Assembly (NCBI RefSeq): GCF_022559585.1
Contig: NZ_CP087114.1
Location: 1,157,095-1,221,094, forward strand
DNA length: 64,000 bases
Source: Bartonella machadoae
GTDB taxonomy: Bacteria > Pseudomonadota > Alphaproteobacteria > Rhizobiales > Rhizobiaceae
Reading direction: 5' to 3'
The position numbers were made by a program, and so were the translations under genes. Position 1 is the first letter of the stretch. Each line of letters begins with the position of its first letter. Positions 53,594 through 64,000 of this stretch are shown here, in pieces. The notes under the pieces are model-generated. The model worked only from the letters and a program-made list of their open reading frames with translations. It was not told the DNA's origin and did not search any database.

Positions 53594-54076
53594 ATGCGTT
53601 GTCCTTACTGCCAATGTGAAGATACACAGGTGAGGGATTCTCGTCCTGCAGAAGAGGGGGCGGTTATTCGCCGCCGCCGAGTCTGTTCTGTTTGTGGTGG
53701 TCGCTTTACAACTTTTGAACGTGTTCAGTTGCGTGAGCTCTTGGTTTCTAAAAAAAGTGGGCGGTGTGAGCTCTTTGATCGTGATAAATTAATGCGATCA
53801 GTTGAGATAGCTGTGCGTAAACGCAACATTGATCCAGACTATATTGAACGAGCCGTTTCTGGTATTGTCCGTCAACTCGAGAGTTTAGGAGAACCAGAGA
53901 TTGCTTCAGAAAAAATTGGCTGTCTTGTGATGGAAGCATTAAAAAGCATTGATGATATTGCTTATATTCGTTTTGCTTCTGTCTATCGAGATTTTCGTAA
54001 TGCAAGCGATTTTCACGATATTATAGACGAGTTGTCAAAGGGTGTAACGGATACAGAATCTCGTTTTGATGAATAA
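53594..54076 (+). CDS. nrdR: Transcriptional repressor NrdR
   Basis: 160 residues. N-terminal zinc ribbon ([17 protein letters not shown] ... [16 protein letters not shown]) and an ATP-cone (about 49-139, [19 protein letters not shown]). Represses ribonucleotide reductase genes in response to (d)ATP. 13 bp after glyA; overlaps ribD by 8 bp. Confidence 0.96.
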   Translation: MRCPYCQCEDTQVRDSRPAEEGAVIRRRRVCSVCGGRFTTFERVQLRELLVSKKSGRCELFDRDKLMRSVEIAVRKRNIDPDYIERAVSGIVRQLESLGEPEIASEKIGCLVMEALKSIDDIAYIRFASVYRDFRNASDFHDIIDELSKGVTDTESRFDE

Positions 54077-55196
54077 AAAATTACAAGATGAGCGGTTTAT
54101 GGCCGCTGCTATCCGTTTAGCAGAACGTCATGTTGGTCTTACAGGTGAGAACCCTTCGGTTGGTACGTTAATTGTGCGAAACGAGGATGGTGCAGGGGCG
54201 TCCATTGTGGGCTATGGTGTAACAGCCATTGATGGAAGGCCTCATGCTGAGGTGCAAGCTTTGCGCATGGCTGGGGCTTTAGCCTACGGTGCTACTGCTT
54301 ATGTGACTTTAGAGCCTTGTTCGCATTATGGTAAAACTTCACCCTGTGTAAATGCTCTTATTGATGCAGGTATTTCACGGGTTGTTATTGCTTTGACTGA
54401 TCTAGATAAGCGCGTTGATGGTCGTGGGATTGCTCTTTTACGTGCGGCTGGTATTGAAGTGGTTGAAGGCGTTTTAGCTGAAGAAGCTTTTGAAGCGTTA
54501 TGTACACATTGGTGTATAAGGAGGTTACAACGCTGTGCTGTTACTTTGAAAATGGCAATTTCTGCTGATAATGGTGTAGGAAAAAAGGGGCAGGGAGGAA
54601 TCAAAATTAGTGGAATGATTTCTCATACCCATACGCATATTTTACGTGCTCAGAATAATGCTATTCTCGTTGGTATTGGTACTATACTAGCGGATGATCC
54701 TCAATTGAATTGTCGTTTGCCAGGGATGGAAATGCGTTCGCCCATACGTATTATTTTGGATGCAGATTTATGTATCCCTCTTGATGCAAAAGTTGTTCAA
54801 ACAGCAACAAAAATTCCTACATGGATTATTTGTGATAAAAACCTTGCACAGAAAAGCAAAAAAACATTATTGGAACAGTATGGTGTTTCTGTGTATTCGG
54901 TAACAATGGATGATGGTTGTATGCAACCTGTTGCTCTTTTACAGATGCTTTATCAACGTGGAATCAATAGTGTTTTACTTGAGGGAGGCGTAAAGACAGG
55001 GGAAAAATTTTTAAATTCTGGCTGTGTGGATCATTTGGTATGCTTTTATGCTCCCGTTATTTTGGGAAAAAATCGTATTGAAGCTCCTCATTTTGGAAAT
55101 TATCTCTCGCAATTCCATAAGGTTGAAACAAGAATGTTTGGAAATGACCGTTTTTATAAATGGAGGCGTAAGACATTATGTTCACAGGGATTATAA
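54069..55196 (+). CDS. ribD: Bifunctional riboflavin deaminase-reductase RibD
   Basis: 375 residues from the ATG at 54069. The deaminase domain (1-145) has the zinc motifs HAEVQAL and [11 protein letters not shown]. The reductase domain (about 150-375) has [28 protein letters not shown] and [13 protein letters not shown]. Converts the GTP cyclohydrolase II product to the ribityl pyrimidine. Overlaps ribE by 19 bp. Confidence 0.96.
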   Translation: MNKKLQDERFMAAAIRLAERHVGLTGENPSVGTLIVRNEDGAGASIVGYGVTAIDGRPHAEVQALRMAGALAYGATAYVTLEPCSHYGKTSPCVNALIDAGISRVVIALTDLDKRVDGRGIALLRAAGIEVVEGVLAEEAFEALCTHWCIRRLQRCAVTLKMAISADNGVGKKGQGGIKISGMISHTHTHILRAQNNAILVGIGTILADDPQLNCRLPGMEMRSPIRIILDADLCIPLDAKVVQTATKIPTWIICDKNLAQKSKKTLLEQYGVSVYSVTMDDGCMQPVALLQMLYQRGINSVLLEGGVKTGEKFLNSGCVDHLVCFYAPVILGKNRIEAPHFGNYLSQFHKVETRMFGNDRFYKWRRKTLCSQGL

Positions 55197-55795
55197 CGGA
55201 TATCGGTTATGTTGAAGATATCCACTCTTTAAAAAAAGGGGTCCGTTTAAATATTTCTACGCATTATGCACTGAAGAGTTTAAAAATTGGTGCATCAATT
55301 GCTTGTTCAGGAATTTGTTTGACTCTCGTTGAGAGAGGATCAAAAGACGCGAATACGCGCTGGTTTGTTGTGGAAGCCTGGGAAGAGGCTTTGCGTTTGA
55401 CGAATCTTGCACAGTGGACAAAAGGAACTTACATTAACTTAGAGCGTTCCCTTCGATTAGGCGATGAAATGGGGGGGCATTTGGTTTCTGGTCATGTTGA
55501 CGGCTTGGCTGAAATCATTGACCAAAAAAATGAAGGGGATGCCGTTCGTTTTTTTCTACAAGTTCAAAAACAATTTGTCCCTTTTATTGTAACTAAAGGT
55601 TCTATTGCACTCAATGGCGTCTCTTTAACTGTTAATAGTGTTGAGGATTGTATTTTTGATGTCCTTATTATTCGTCATACATTTGAAATGACAACTTGGG
55701 GGCAAGCTAAAATTGGCGATCATGTCAATTTAGAAATCGATCCATTGGCTCGTTATATTGCAAAGTTTTCTGGTTTTAAAGGGATAGATGTGTAA
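55178..55795 (+). CDS. ribE: Riboflavin synthase alpha subunit
   Basis: 205 residues, two lumazine-binding repeats: [15 protein letters not shown] ... GASIACSGICLTL and LGDEMGGHLVSGHVDGLAEI ... GSIALNGVSLTVN. Dismutates two lumazines into riboflavin. Normal family length. Confidence 0.96.
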   Translation: MFTGIITDIGYVEDIHSLKKGVRLNISTHYALKSLKIGASIACSGICLTLVERGSKDANTRWFVVEAWEEALRLTNLAQWTKGTYINLERSLRLGDEMGGHLVSGHVDGLAEIIDQKNEGDAVRFFLQVQKQFVPFIVTKGSIALNGVSLTVNSVEDCIFDVLIIRHTFEMTTWGQAKIGDHVNLEIDPLARYIAKFSGFKGIDV

Positions 55796-55877
55796 GTTAA
55801 AAGTTTGTTGCAGCTCTTAAAATTTTGCACTGTAGAAGTCTAGATTTTTTGATTAATTTTTCTTATGGAATTTTGTT

Positions 55878-56336
55878 ATGATGAAAGAGGCACGTAAAAA
55901 AATGCATCTATTGATTGTTGAGGCGCGTTTTTATGAAGGGATTTCTGATGCGCTTCTTGCAGGTGCAGTAAATGCTTTGCAAAAAGCTGAAGCAAGTTAT
56001 GATATTGTAACAGTTCCAGGAGCATTAGAAATACCAGCAGCAATAGTCTTTGCTGAAAAAAATAGTAAGGTATCTTATGATGGTTATGTCGCTCTTGGCT
56101 GTGTTATTCGCGGTGAAACGTATCATTTTGAAATTGTTGCGAATGATTCTTGTCGTGCATTAATGGATTTAACTGTTCATAAACACTTGGCTATTGGAAA
56201 TGGCATCTTAACTGTTGAAGATGAAAAACAAGCATGGGTGCGTGCCAAACAGGATGAAAAAAATAAAGGTGGTTTTGCCGCTAAAGCTGCTTTATGTATG
56301 ATCGCTCTGAAAAAGAAATTTGGAGAGAGTCATTAA
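55878..56336 (+). CDS. ribH: 6,7-dimethyl-8-ribityllumazine synthase
   Basis: 152 residues. Lumazine synthase; signatures [31 protein letters not shown] (active-site His) and [16 protein letters not shown]. Followed after 2 bp by nusB. Bartonella and relatives can have two lumazine synthases; only this one is visible. Confidence 0.95.
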   Translation: MMKEARKKMHLLIVEARFYEGISDALLAGAVNALQKAEASYDIVTVPGALEIPAAIVFAEKNSKVSYDGYVALGCVIRGETYHFEIVANDSCRALMDLTVHKHLAIGNGILTVEDEKQAWVRAKQDEKNKGGFAAKAALCMIALKKKFGESH

Positions 56337-56338
56337 AT

Positions 56339-56809
56339 ATGACTGAGACAAAAGACCAATATTCTTCGCGTGCAGCCAATAAACGTGGAGCAGCAAGACT
56401 CGCTGCAGTTCAAGCGCTTTATCAAATGGATATCGTTGGTTCTGGAGTTATGGAAACGGCAGCTGAATATAAGGCTTATCGTTTAGGAAAAAATATTGAT
56501 GGAGATCAGTATCTTGATGCCGATTTTCAATGGTTTTTGGCTATTATAACGGGCGTTGTAAAAGATCAAAAACAACTTGATCCGATGCTTCATCAACAGC
56601 TTTCTGCTGAATGGTCACTTTCACGTCTTGATTCTATACTCCGTGCAATTTTGCGTGCAGGCTTATGGGAGTTGATCAACCGTCAAGATGTGCCTGTTGC
56701 TGTTGTTATGAGTGAATATGTTGATATAGCAAAAGCGTTTTTTGAAGGCGATGAGCCAAAACTGGTTAATGCGGTTCTTGATAGCATGGCCAAAAAAATT
56801 CGCTGCTAA
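56339..56809 (+). CDS. nusB: Transcription antitermination factor NusB
   Basis: 156 residues from the ATG at 56339. All-helical Nus[39 protein letters not shown], and [19 protein letters not shown] followed by PKLVNAVLD. Acts with NusE (S10) on boxA of rRNA operons. Confidence 0.95.
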   Translation: MTETKDQYSSRAANKRGAARLAAVQALYQMDIVGSGVMETAAEYKAYRLGKNIDGDQYLDADFQWFLAIITGVVKDQKQLDPMLHQQLSAEWSLSRLDSILRAILRAGLWELINRQDVPVAVVMSEYVDIAKAFFEGDEPKLVNAVLDSMAKKIRC

Positions 56810-56828
56810 AAAATTTCCGCAAGCCCAG

Positions 56829-56864
56829 CACTCTCAGAACTGGTAACGATTAGCTCTGAGAGTG
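56829..56864. terminator. Bidirectional hairpin between nusB and bamE
   Basis: CACTCTCAGA (56829-56838) and TCTGAGAGTG (56855-56864), 10 perfect base pairs with a 16-nt loop, between convergent genes. Confidence 0.6.
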
Positions 56865-56892
56865 ATAGAATTGCATATAGTCTCGTTATAAC

Positions 56893-57381
56893 CTAATTAT
56901 GCGTTGGCAAATTTGCAGGACCTTTAATAATTTGTATCAAGAAAGGCTGCTCTTTTGTGGCGGTTGGGGTTGTTTGTGTGATAAAATCAAACACCTGTCC
57001 ATTTTGTAGACCATAATGTGCTATTTTAGAAACTTGGTTATTCTTATTGAAATAAATAGCCAAAACTTTACGGTCAATAATTTTTGTTTTCATAAATTGC
57101 ATCGCACGATAGCGCGTTTGTGAGATATAATAGAAGACCTCATTATCATATTTTGTTTTTAGAGAAGGCGTTCCTAAACTTAAAATAACTTGCTCTTGAC
57201 TTGAACCAACGGAAACAGAACTAAGAGCATCTTTATCAAGGACGTAACCTTCTTGATACGTCTGGCTTGTCCCTGAAGAGTTAAGAATACTACAACCCGA
57301 AACTGCTATTATGCTTGCTATTGACAGACTCATTAATAATTTACGCTTGACCAAGACCGCTATGTGGGACATTTGAAACAA
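56893..57381 (-). CDS. bamE: Outer membrane assembly lipoprotein BamE (SmpA/OmlA)
   Basis: 162 residues. Lipoprotein signal with lipobox VSGC (Cys30), then the SmpA/OmlA domain: DKDALSSVSVGSSQEQVILSLGTPSLKTKYDNEVFYYIS. Component of the BAM machine inserting beta-barrel proteins. A TTG at 57381 is supported by AGGAG at 6-nt spacing; an ATG at 57372 is the alternative. Confidence 0.88.
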   Translation of the reverse strand: MFQMSHIAVLVKRKLLMSLSIASIIAVSGCSILNSSGTSQTYQEGYVLDKDALSSVSVGSSQEQVILSLGTPSLKTKYDNEVFYYISQTRYRAMQFMKTKIIDRKVLAIYFNKNNQVSKIAHYGLQNGQVFDFITQTTPTATKEQPFLIQIIKGPANLPTHN

Positions 57382-57587
57382 TGATATCTCCTATCACTTA
57401 GATTACGAAAAAAGGCAACCTCAAGTTTTTCCTCATTTTAGCTTAATCTGCCTAGCTTACATTGAGCTTCCCTGTTATAAAGTAAATTATGCCATACAGA
57501 GCTGCTTTAGAAAAGAAAAAAATGAATGGAATGTACATTGGCTCAATAAAATTGCTGTACATGCCACCCTCTATTCGGGAGACCTTA

Positions 57588-58145
57588 ATGAATGTTCAAA
57601 ATATTCCTCAAATGACATTTGCTTTGGCATATCCAATATCAGTCCGTTCTTTGCCTGCTAAGGGTATAAGGGTTTCTATTTGTGCAAACCAGCAAGAGTG
57701 CACTCATTTGGCTAAGAATCACGATTTGGTTGAAGTAAAATCTTGTGAGGGAAAATTTCATATTTTTCCGTGGAAAAAGCGCGGGGTACGTATAAAGGGG
57801 CTATTGCGGGCTCGTATAATACAGTTATGTGTTGTCACATTAGAGCCATTAGAAAATATTCTTCGTGAAAATATTGAGATTGTTTTGCTTCCTGAAAATT
57901 CAAATTTGATGAAGCCAAAAGTACCAGAGGATACAGGAGAGTTGTTTTTAGATGCGGAGGGGCTAGATCCACCAGAAGTCTTTTACGGTGATAAGATTGA
58001 TATTGGTACCGTTATGGAAGAATTTTTTGAGTTGTCTATTAATCATTATCCACGCAAAGAGGGGGTAGAGATGCATAGGATTGCAAATTTAGAAAAAATT
58101 GAACAAAAGTTATCACCATTTTCTGTTTTAAAAAGTTGGAAGTGA
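57588..58145 (+). CDS. DUF177 (YceD-like) protein
   Basis: 185 residues from the ATG at 57588, with GGAG 7 nt upstream; the frame extends to 57489 but that part is not family-like. DUF177 members are linked to 23S rRNA accumulation and often precede rpmF; here plsX follows instead. C-terminal LFLDAEGLDPPEVFYGDKIDIGTVMEEFFELSINHYPRK matches the family's conserved acidic-GxxIDLxxxxxExLxLxLPxxP pattern. Confidence 0.85.
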   Translation: MNVQNIPQMTFALAYPISVRSLPAKGIRVSICANQQECTHLAKNHDLVEVKSCEGKFHIFPWKKRGVRIKGLLRARIIQLCVVTLEPLENILRENIEIVLLPENSNLMKPKVPEDTGELFLDAEGLDPPEVFYGDKIDIGTVMEEFFELSINHYPRKEGVEMHRIANLEKIEQKLSPFSVLKSWK

Positions 58146-58303
58146 TTATAAAAACATAAAAAAATTATCTATTGTATAGCATTATAAAAACAGTATTTTC
58201 TGCAGAGTTCTTTTTGCGTGGTATGTTTTTTGTGGTTGTTCAATAGCAAGAAATCATAATATGCGTTTAAAAGCGCAAATAAAAAAATGTAGGATATGCA
58301 AGC

Positions 58304-59374
58304 GTGATTAGAATTTCTGTGGATGTAATGGGCGGTGATTATGGTCCGGAAGCGACTATTGCAGGAGCAGCAATTGTACAAAAATATTTGCCAAATATTT
58401 ATTTTCTGTTTTATGGGGTAGAGGAAGTTGTTATACCGGTTTTAAAAAAATACCCTTCTTTAGCTTCTGTTTCTCATTTTTATCCTACAGAAAGTTATAC
58501 GCGTATGGATGAAAAGCCAAGCCAAGCACTGAGAAATGGACGTGGTAAATCATCAATGTGGTATGCAATTGAAGCTGTGAAAAATGGCGATGCTGATGCT
58601 TGTGTTTCTGCGGGAAATACAGGTGCACTTATGGCAATGTCTTATTTTTGTTTAAAAATGATGGCAGAGGCTGAACGTCCTGGAATTGCTGGTATTTGGC
58701 CAACACTTCGCAGTGAAAGTATTGTTTTAGATATTGGAGCAACGATTGGTGCCTCTGCTAATCAGTTGGTTGATTTGGCAGTTATGGGGGCAGGTATGTT
58801 TCGTGCTCTCTATCATACTGAAAGGCCAAGTGTTGGTCTCTTAAATGTGGGTGTTGAAGAGGTTAAAGGTCTTTATGAAATTAAAAAGGCCGGAATGATA
58901 TTACGCGAAGTGCATTTAGAAGGACTAGAATATAAGGGATTTGTTGAGGGTAACGACATTGGTAAGGGAACGGTAGATGTTGTTGTAACAGAAGGGTTTT
59001 CTGGTAATATTGCTTTAAAAACCGCAGAAGGGACTGCGCGACAGATAGCGGAGATTTTAAACTCCGCTATGCGTAGTTCTTTTTTTTCATCTCTCGGTTA
59101 TTTTTTATCGCGGAGTGCTTTTCGTACGCTGAAACACAAAATGGATCCAGATAGGGTAAATGGTGGGGTATTATTGGGATTAAATGGTGTTGTGATCAAA
59201 AGTCATGGGAGTGCAAATTCTAAAGGTTTTGCTTCTGCTATCCGCGTTGGTTATGAGATGGTTCATAATGGACTTTTAAAAAAAATAACGGCTGATTTGC
59301 GACGGTTCCACGAGAATAAAGAAACACTTTTTGATCAAGAAGGTGAAGAAATAATAAATGAGAAGAGATTATGA
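58304..59374 (+). CDS. plsX: Phosphate acyltransferase PlsX
   Basis: 356 residues from a GTG at 58304. Makes acyl-phosphate from acyl-ACP for phospholipid synthesis. Signatures: [16 protein letters not shown] at the start, [13 protein letters not shown], and [18 protein letters not shown]. First of the plsX-fabH-ihfA-merR block. Confidence 0.96.
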   Translation: MIRISVDVMGGDYGPEATIAGAAIVQKYLPNIYFLFYGVEEVVIPVLKKYPSLASVSHFYPTESYTRMDEKPSQALRNGRGKSSMWYAIEAVKNGDADACVSAGNTGALMAMSYFCLKMMAEAERPGIAGIWPTLRSESIVLDIGATIGASANQLVDLAVMGAGMFRALYHTERPSVGLLNVGVEEVKGLYEIKKAGMILREVHLEGLEYKGFVEGNDIGKGTVDVVVTEGFSGNIALKTAEGTARQIAEILNSAMRSSFFSSLGYFLSRSAFRTLKHKMDPDRVNGGVLLGLNGVVIKSHGSANSKGFASAIRVGYEMVHNGLLKKITADLRRFHENKETLFDQEGEEIINEKRL

Positions 59375-59424
59375 TAAGATTTTGTAATATAAGTACAAAA
59401 TGTAACAAAAAAAGGTGGGGATAA

Positions 59425-60399
59425 ATGATTCGATCGGTTGTGCGTGGTGTAGGAAGTGCCTTGCCAAAAAAAAGCTTATCTAATGATGAGATTGCGAAAT
59501 TTGTTGAAACATCACATTCATGGATTGTGCAGCGTACAGGTATACATCAACGCTATATTGCCAATGAAAATGAGACAACTGTTTCTTTAGGAATTGAGGC
59601 TGCGCAAGCAGCACTTATCAATGCCGGTCTAACAGTAAAAGATATTGATTGTATTCTTTTAGCAACCTCAACACCAAACCGTACTTTTCCTGCTTCTGCT
59701 GTTGAAATTCAGCATGCTTTGGGAATGAGTCATGGATTTGCTTTTGATATTCAGGCTGTTTGCTCTGGTTTTATTTTTGCTTTAGCAACAGGAGATGCTT
59801 ATTTACGCTGCGGAGCAGTTAAAAGAGTTTTAGTTATCGGATCTGATACTTTTTCTCGAATTGTAGATTGGAAAGATCGCACCACATGTGTTTTATTTGG
59901 TGATGGTGCAGGCGCTGCTATTTTAGAAGCACGAGAAAATAAGAGTGATATAGCGCTTGATCGTGGTATATTGGCTACAAAATTGCGCTCTAATGGTGCG
60001 TATAGAGATAAGCTCTATGTTGATGGTGGGCCTTCGACAACACAAACAACGGGTTATTTACGTATGGAAGGACGAGAAGTTTTTAAATACGCAGTTGGTA
60101 TGATAACCGATGTTGTTGATGATTGTTTTGCTGCTGCTGGTATAGATGCTTTACAATTAAATTGGTTTGTGCCTCACCAAGCCAATAAACGTATTATTGA
60201 AGCATCGGCTAAAAAATTAGGAATTGCTATCGATAAAGTTGTGATTACTGTTGATCAACATGGTAATACATCTGCGGCATCAGTGCCTTTGGCACTAACA
60301 ATGGCTGTTCATGATGAAAAAATTAAAAAAGGAGATCTCGTTATGTTAGAAGCTATGGGTGGTGGATTTACATGGGGAGCAACTCTTATTCGTTGGTAG
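59425..60399 (+). CDS. fabH: Beta-ketoacyl-ACP synthase III
   Basis: 324 residues. Initiates fatty acid synthesis from acetyl-CoA and malonyl-ACP. Catalytic Cys in [13 protein letters not shown] (about 112), His in [10 protein letters not shown] (about 250), and Asn in [15 protein letters not shown] (about 280). 50 bp after plsX. Confidence 0.96.
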   Translation: MIRSVVRGVGSALPKKSLSNDEIAKFVETSHSWIVQRTGIHQRYIANENETTVSLGIEAAQAALINAGLTVKDIDCILLATSTPNRTFPASAVEIQHALGMSHGFAFDIQAVCSGFIFALATGDAYLRCGAVKRVLVIGSDTFSRIVDWKDRTTCVLFGDGAGAAILEARENKSDIALDRGILATKLRSNGAYRDKLYVDGGPSTTQTTGYLRMEGREVFKYAVGMITDVVDDCFAAAGIDALQLNWFVPHQANKRIIEASAKKLGIAIDKVVITVDQHGNTSAASVPLALTMAVHDEKIKKGDLVMLEAMGGGFTWGATLIRW

Positions 60400-60476
60400 A
60401 TTGTAGTCGCTTGACCATATTTGAATAAAACGTATAAGTCATTTTGTAATTTTTAATTTTTAAATAGGTGGTTATA

Positions 60477-60791
60477 ATGACAAGTAAAACAGTAACGCGT
60501 GCAGATTTAGCGAGCGTAGTTTGTAGAAGGGTAGGCTTGTCACATACTGAATCAGCAGCCTTGGTAGAGTTGGTTTTGGATGAAATTTGCAATTCCCTTG
60601 TGAGAGGTGAGGCCGTTAAACTTTCTTCTTTTGCAACCTTTCAAGTTCGTAGTAAAAATGAACGTGTTGGACGCAATCCAAAAACCGGTATTGAAGCGCC
60701 TATCCCGCCACGACGTGTTGTAACATTTAAGGCTGCTAATGTCCTTAAACAAAGAGTTTTGGATTCGCATCGTGTGAGACAAAAAACATAA
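60477..60791 (+). CDS. ihfA: Integration host factor alpha subunit
   Basis: 104 residues from the ATG at 60477. HU/IHF fold: [51 protein letters not shown] and the beta-arm [13 protein letters not shown] with the DNA-intercalating Pro. DNA bending for recombination, including phage integration. Confidence 0.94.
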   Translation: MTSKTVTRADLASVVCRRVGLSHTESAALVELVLDEICNSLVRGEAVKLSSFATFQVRSKNERVGRNPKTGIEAPIPPRRVVTFKAANVLKQRVLDSHRVRQKT

Positions 60792-60983
60792 CATCAATAA
60801 ATGCTGTTATAATCTTTGATATTTGTAAAAAAAATTGAGTAGATTGGCTTTTATATTCTGTTTTATACAAAAGGCTTTTTATTTTTAGAGTATAGCCCTA
60901 TTTTTGGCTCATCTTGTTGAGAAATTAAAAATTGATGAGACATTGTGGAAACATTCGTATTGTTTTAGATAAGGTGTTGCAAA

Positions 60984-61487
60984 ATGGATAAGAGCTCTGA
61001 TGCCTTTCGCACAATTAGCGAAGTCGCCGAGTTGTTGGAGATTCCGCAGCATGTCTTGCGATTCTGGGAGACGCGTTTTCGGCAGATAAAACCAATGAAA
61101 CGTGGTGGAGGCAGGCGCTATTATCGTCCGACGGATATTGATTTGCTCAATGGTATTAAGCAGTTGTTATACGATCAGGGGTATACCATAAAAGGTGTGC
61201 AGCGCCTTTTGAAGGAAAATGGTATTGCTTTTGTTACTGCATTTGGTAATGGTGATCTTGATGCTATGAATGTTGTAATAGAGAAGAAACAGGTCGGACA
61301 ATCTTTTGAAAATTCTCATAATAAACCTAAAAAATCTTCTTTTGGGCTTTTGAGTTTTATGAGGAATGAGGAAGAATCATCTGTTGGGTCTGTTAATACA
61401 CATAAAGACAAAACCGATAAAGCATTGTTGCAGGAAACACTGTTTGAATTAATTGAATGTAAACGCACCCTTGACAGGGTACGATAA
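60984..61487 (+). CDS. MerR-family transcriptional regulator
   Basis: 167 residues. N-terminal MerR winged helix (about 8-75): [55 protein letters not shown]. The C-terminus is variable and has no metal-binding cysteines. The gene is conserved after ihfA in Rhizobiales; its regulon is unknown to me. Confidence 0.88.
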   Translation: MDKSSDAFRTISEVAELLEIPQHVLRFWETRFRQIKPMKRGGGRRYYRPTDIDLLNGIKQLLYDQGYTIKGVQRLLKENGIAFVTAFGNGDLDAMNVVIEKKQVGQSFENSHNKPKKSSFGLLSFMRNEEESSVGSVNTHKDKTDKALLQETLFELIECKRTLDRVR

Positions 61488-61518
61488 CAATAATCCTTTT
61501 TATTTTTTTGCGTGTTTT

Positions 61519-63495
61519 TTAGGTATTTATTAATCGCTGCAAATCTGGCGGTGTCGCTTCCTTCGTGAGTTGCTTAACTGCTTCTTCTGTAGACAAGGGA
61601 ATTTGATCTGTGCTTCCTAAGCGGCGCATATTTACGCTATTCGTCTCAGATTCACGTTTGCCGCATACCAAAATTATCGGAACTTTTTGTAAAGAGTGTT
61701 CACGTATTTTATAGTTAATTTTTTCATTACGAAGATCTAATGTTGCGGAAAGCCCAGCAGCTTTAAGTTTTGCTGTTATTTTTTTTGCATATTCATTTGC
61801 TTCGGATGTAATTGTTGCTACGATGATTTGTTCAGGGGCAAGCCAAAGTGGCATATGTCCAGAAAAATTTTCGATTAATATACCAAGAAAACGCTCCATT
61901 GATCCAAAAATAGCGCGATGGATCATAACAGGTTGGCGTTTTTCTGAATCTTTATCAATATAAAATGCGCCAAAACGTTCAGGGAGATTAAAGTCTATTT
62001 GTGTTGTTCCACATTGCCATTCGCGACCGATAGCATCTTTTAATGTATATTCAAATTTTGGACCATAAAATGCACCTTCACCTGGGAGAATACTGGTTTT
62101 GATTTGTCCGGCAAATTTTGTTTCAATAGTTTTGAGAACGGATTTCATGATATTTTCTGCATGATCCCATAACGCATCAGATCCGACTCGCTTTTCTGGA
62201 CGTGTTGAAAGCTTAAGGCTGATTTCTTTAAAACCAAAATCAGCATAAGTTGATAAAATTAAATCATTAATATTGAGGCATTCATCTTCTAACTGTTCAT
62301 CTGTACAGAAAATATGTGCATCATCTTGTGTAAAGCCGCGTGCGCGCATAAGACCATGAAGAGCCCCCGAAGGTTCATAACGATGGACAAGACCAAATTC
62401 AGCAAGCCTCATAGGCAAATCACGGTAAGATTTTAAACCATGTTTAAAAATTTGTACGTGACCAGGGCAATTCATTGGCTTAAGAGCATAAACAGTTTCA
62501 TTATCCCAATCCTCAGCAGCTGGAATTGTTTTGAACATATTCTCCTTATACCATCCCCAATGCCCAGATATTTCCCAAAGTGATCTATCGAGAACTTGTG
62601 GTGCATTCACTTCAGCATATTGATGATCATCTAGACGCCTACGCATATAGTTGAGCAAATTTTGGAACATTTTCCAGCCTTTTTTATGCCAGAAAATCAT
62701 TCCTGGCCCCTCTTCTTGGAAATGAAATAAATCCATTTCACGTCCTAAGCGGCGATGATCACGTTTTTCAGCTTCTTCTAGTATGTGTAGGTAAGCTTTT
62801 AAGTCATTTTCATTGGCAAATGCCGTGCCATAAATTCTTGTGAGCATTGGGTTATTGGAATCACCACGCCAATAAGCTCCTGCGACTTTCATCAGTTTAA
62901 AAGCATTGCCTATTTGCCCAGTAGATTGCATGTGTGGGCCACGGCAAAGATCAAACCAATCACCTTGATAATAAATTTTTAAATCTTGGTTTTCAGGAAT
63001 GCTATCAATAAGCTCTACCTTATAAAGTTCGCCCTTTTCAGAAAAAACCTCTCTTGCTTTTTTACGAGACCAGATTTCTTTTTTGAAAGGTTTGTTGCGT
63101 TGAATAATTTCACGCATTTTTTTTTCAATAACCGTGAGATCATCCAATGTAAAAGGTTGTTGGCGTGCAAAATCGTAATAAAAACCATTTTCAATAACAG
63201 GACCAATTGTCACTTGTGTGTCAGGAAAGAGTTCTTGTACTGCTTCAGCTAACACATGTGCACAATCATGACGGATGAGTTCAAGAGCACGTGGATCTTC
63301 TCGGGTAATGATTTCTATTTGACCAGATTGTTCTAATGGATCTGATAGATCTCGAGTGATTCCGTTAAGGCTATAGGCGACTGCTTTTTTTACAAGTGAT
63401 TTAGAAATGGTTTCAGCCAATTCTAAGCCAGTCATTTTGCTAGGATAATCACGTTTTGAACCATCAGGAAAAGAAAGAGAAACAGAACAAGACAT
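61519..63495 (-). CDS. thrS: Threonyl-tRNA synthetase
   Basis: 658 residues. TGS domain (about 1-62), editing/SAD domain with [16 protein letters not shown], class II core with [44 protein letters not shown] and the motif 3 region [17 protein letters not shown], then the anticodon-binding domain (about 555-650). A small hairpin (CCGC/GCGG near 63517-63532) lies in the leader, meaning unknown. Confidence 0.97.
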   Translation of the reverse strand: MSCSVSLSFPDGSKRDYPSKMTGLELAETISKSLVKKAVAYSLNGITRDLSDPLEQSGQIEIITREDPRALELIRHDCAHVLAEAVQELFPDTQVTIGPVIENGFYYDFARQQPFTLDDLTVIEKKMREIIQRNKPFKKEIWSRKKAREVFSEKGELYKVELIDSIPENQDLKIYYQGDWFDLCRGPHMQSTGQIGNAFKLMKVAGAYWRGDSNNPMLTRIYGTAFANENDLKAYLHILEEAEKRDHRRLGREMDLFHFQEEGPGMIFWHKKGWKMFQNLLNYMRRRLDDHQYAEVNAPQVLDRSLWEISGHWGWYKENMFKTIPAAEDWDNETVYALKPMNCPGHVQIFKHGLKSYRDLPMRLAEFGLVHRYEPSGALHGLMRARGFTQDDAHIFCTDEQLEDECLNINDLILSTYADFGFKEISLKLSTRPEKRVGSDALWDHAENIMKSVLKTIETKFAGQIKTSILPGEGAFYGPKFEYTLKDAIGREWQCGTTQIDFNLPERFGAFYIDKDSEKRQPVMIHRAIFGSMERFLGILIENFSGHMPLWLAPEQIIVATITSEANEYAKKITAKLKAAGLSATLDLRNEKINYKIREHSLQKVPIILVCGKRESETNSVNMRRLGSTDQIPLSTEEAVKQLTKEATPPDLQRLINT

Positions 63496-63613
63496 AAAAC
63501 ACCCTTTTACTCCAATTCCGCTAACGGTTGCGGATGGTTTCCTGAAAACTAAATTATATTTAATTTAAAGCTTATAGACTTTTTTTATCAATAGGCATGG
63601 AAAAAGAAAAGAA

Positions 63614-63967
63614 TTATTTATCGTGTTTTGTAGAAATTTTCCAGTAACGCCAAGGTTTATAAAAACAACAACTCTTTTCGAGAGAGGGCGGGACTGGATC
63701 AAATCCATATGTTCCAAATGGACCACAACGTAGGATACGAAAAAATCCCATCCATGCACCAGCCCATAGTCCGTGGCGTGCGATTGCTTCATAAATATAT
63801 TCTGAACAGGTCGGTGCATGACGACATTGGTTTCCTATAAGGCTGGAAAGTGTTATTTGATAAAAACGGATCAAGAAAATACCCAATAATCGTCCAGGTG
63901 TTTTTCGCCAAGACCCCTTATAATTTCGCGTTTTTCTGTTTTTTTGTCGGGACTGTAATGTGAGCAT
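63614..63967 (-). CDS. yidD: Membrane protein insertion efficiency factor YidD
   Basis: 117 residues. YidD core RFYQITLSSLIGNQCRHAPTCSEYIYEAIARHGLWAGAWMGFFRILRCGPFGTYGFDPVP, with the three conserved cysteines and GxDPVP end. Helps YidC-type insertion. Has a basic N-terminal extension. Starts immediately after the stop of the preceding frame. Confidence 0.93.
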   Translation of the reverse strand: MLTLQSRQKNRKTRNYKGSWRKTPGRLLGIFLIRFYQITLSSLIGNQCRHAPTCSEYIYEAIARHGLWAGAWMGFFRILRCGPFGTYGFDPVPPSLEKSCCFYKPWRYWKISTKHDK

Positions 63968-64000
63968 TTATTTTTCCTCAATTTGTTCAATACAATCTAT
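63968..64000 (-). CDS. 3' end of an upstream gene, cut by window edge
   Basis: Ten sense codons (IDCIEQIEEK) and TAA directly abut the yidD ATG. In Rhizobiales a NifU/IscU-like scaffold gene often precedes yidD, which would fit, but ten residues cannot prove it. Confidence 0.35.
   Translation of the reverse strand: MDCIEQIEEK

Overview
The window is from an alphaproteobacterium of the Rhizobiales, most probably a Bartonella species (genus inferred from gene order and protein sequence; species not determined). Evidence: AT-rich DNA with long degraded intergenic stretches; the rhizobial very-long-chain-fatty-acid lipid A cluster (acpXL, two fabF-like genes, adh, lpxXL); CpdR; the bamE / DUF177-plsX-fabH-ihfA-merR block; glyA-nrdR-ribD-ribE-ribH-nusB; hfq-hflX; and thrS-yidD.

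Positions 1 to about 21,800 are a mosaic, partly decayed prophage. From the left: terminase large (cut by the window edge) and small subunits; a DinJ-YafQ toxin-antitoxin pair; two antirepressor units; a minor tail protein Z; a HicAB pair; SSB, replication and RuvC-like resolvase genes; a Cro-like / S24 (LexA-type) repressor switch; a Rha-KilAC antirepressor; a broken third AntA antirepressor; two beta-helix (YdcK-like) proteins; ERF annealase and YqaJ exonuclease; and a tyrosine integrase. Repeats of a GTACA-type operator occur at the cI/cro intergenic region, at the promoter at 15.1 kb, and upstream of an antirepressor promoter.

The most interesting element is a family of three ~245-nt structured leaders, one before each AntA-type antirepressor (4024-4269, 5606-5852, 16471-16715). 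Each starts directly after a TTGACA promoter and folds into a closed multi-helix domain with compensatory changes between copies. The 3' closing strand is complementary both to the 5' closing strand and to a second copy of that strand lying on the Shine-Dalgarno. The 7-nt key differs in each paralogue but is kept in all three positions within it. This is the signature of a bistable translational RNA switch acting on phage antirepressors.

Positions 21,800-31,500 are mostly non-coding and decayed. They hold an inverted broken copy of the integrase 3' end, three of the window's four copies of a repeat carrying another integrase's N-terminus (the fourth is inside the prophage), simple-sequence expansions, tRNA-Val(GAC), tRNA-Pro(GGG), cpdR, an alpha/beta hydrolase that seems to have lost its catalytic triad, an hsp20 gene behind a probable ROSE RNA thermometer, and a frameshifted FMN reductase.

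Positions 31,500-64,000 are ordinary core chromosome: Fe-S assembly, MazG, the lipid A VLCFA cluster, malic enzyme, a 1520-residue coiled-coil membrane protein, hfq-hflX, a Wzz/BY-kinase-like protein without a P-loop, ctaA, argC, one-carbon/riboflavin genes, the phospholipid/fatty-acid block, thrS and yidD.
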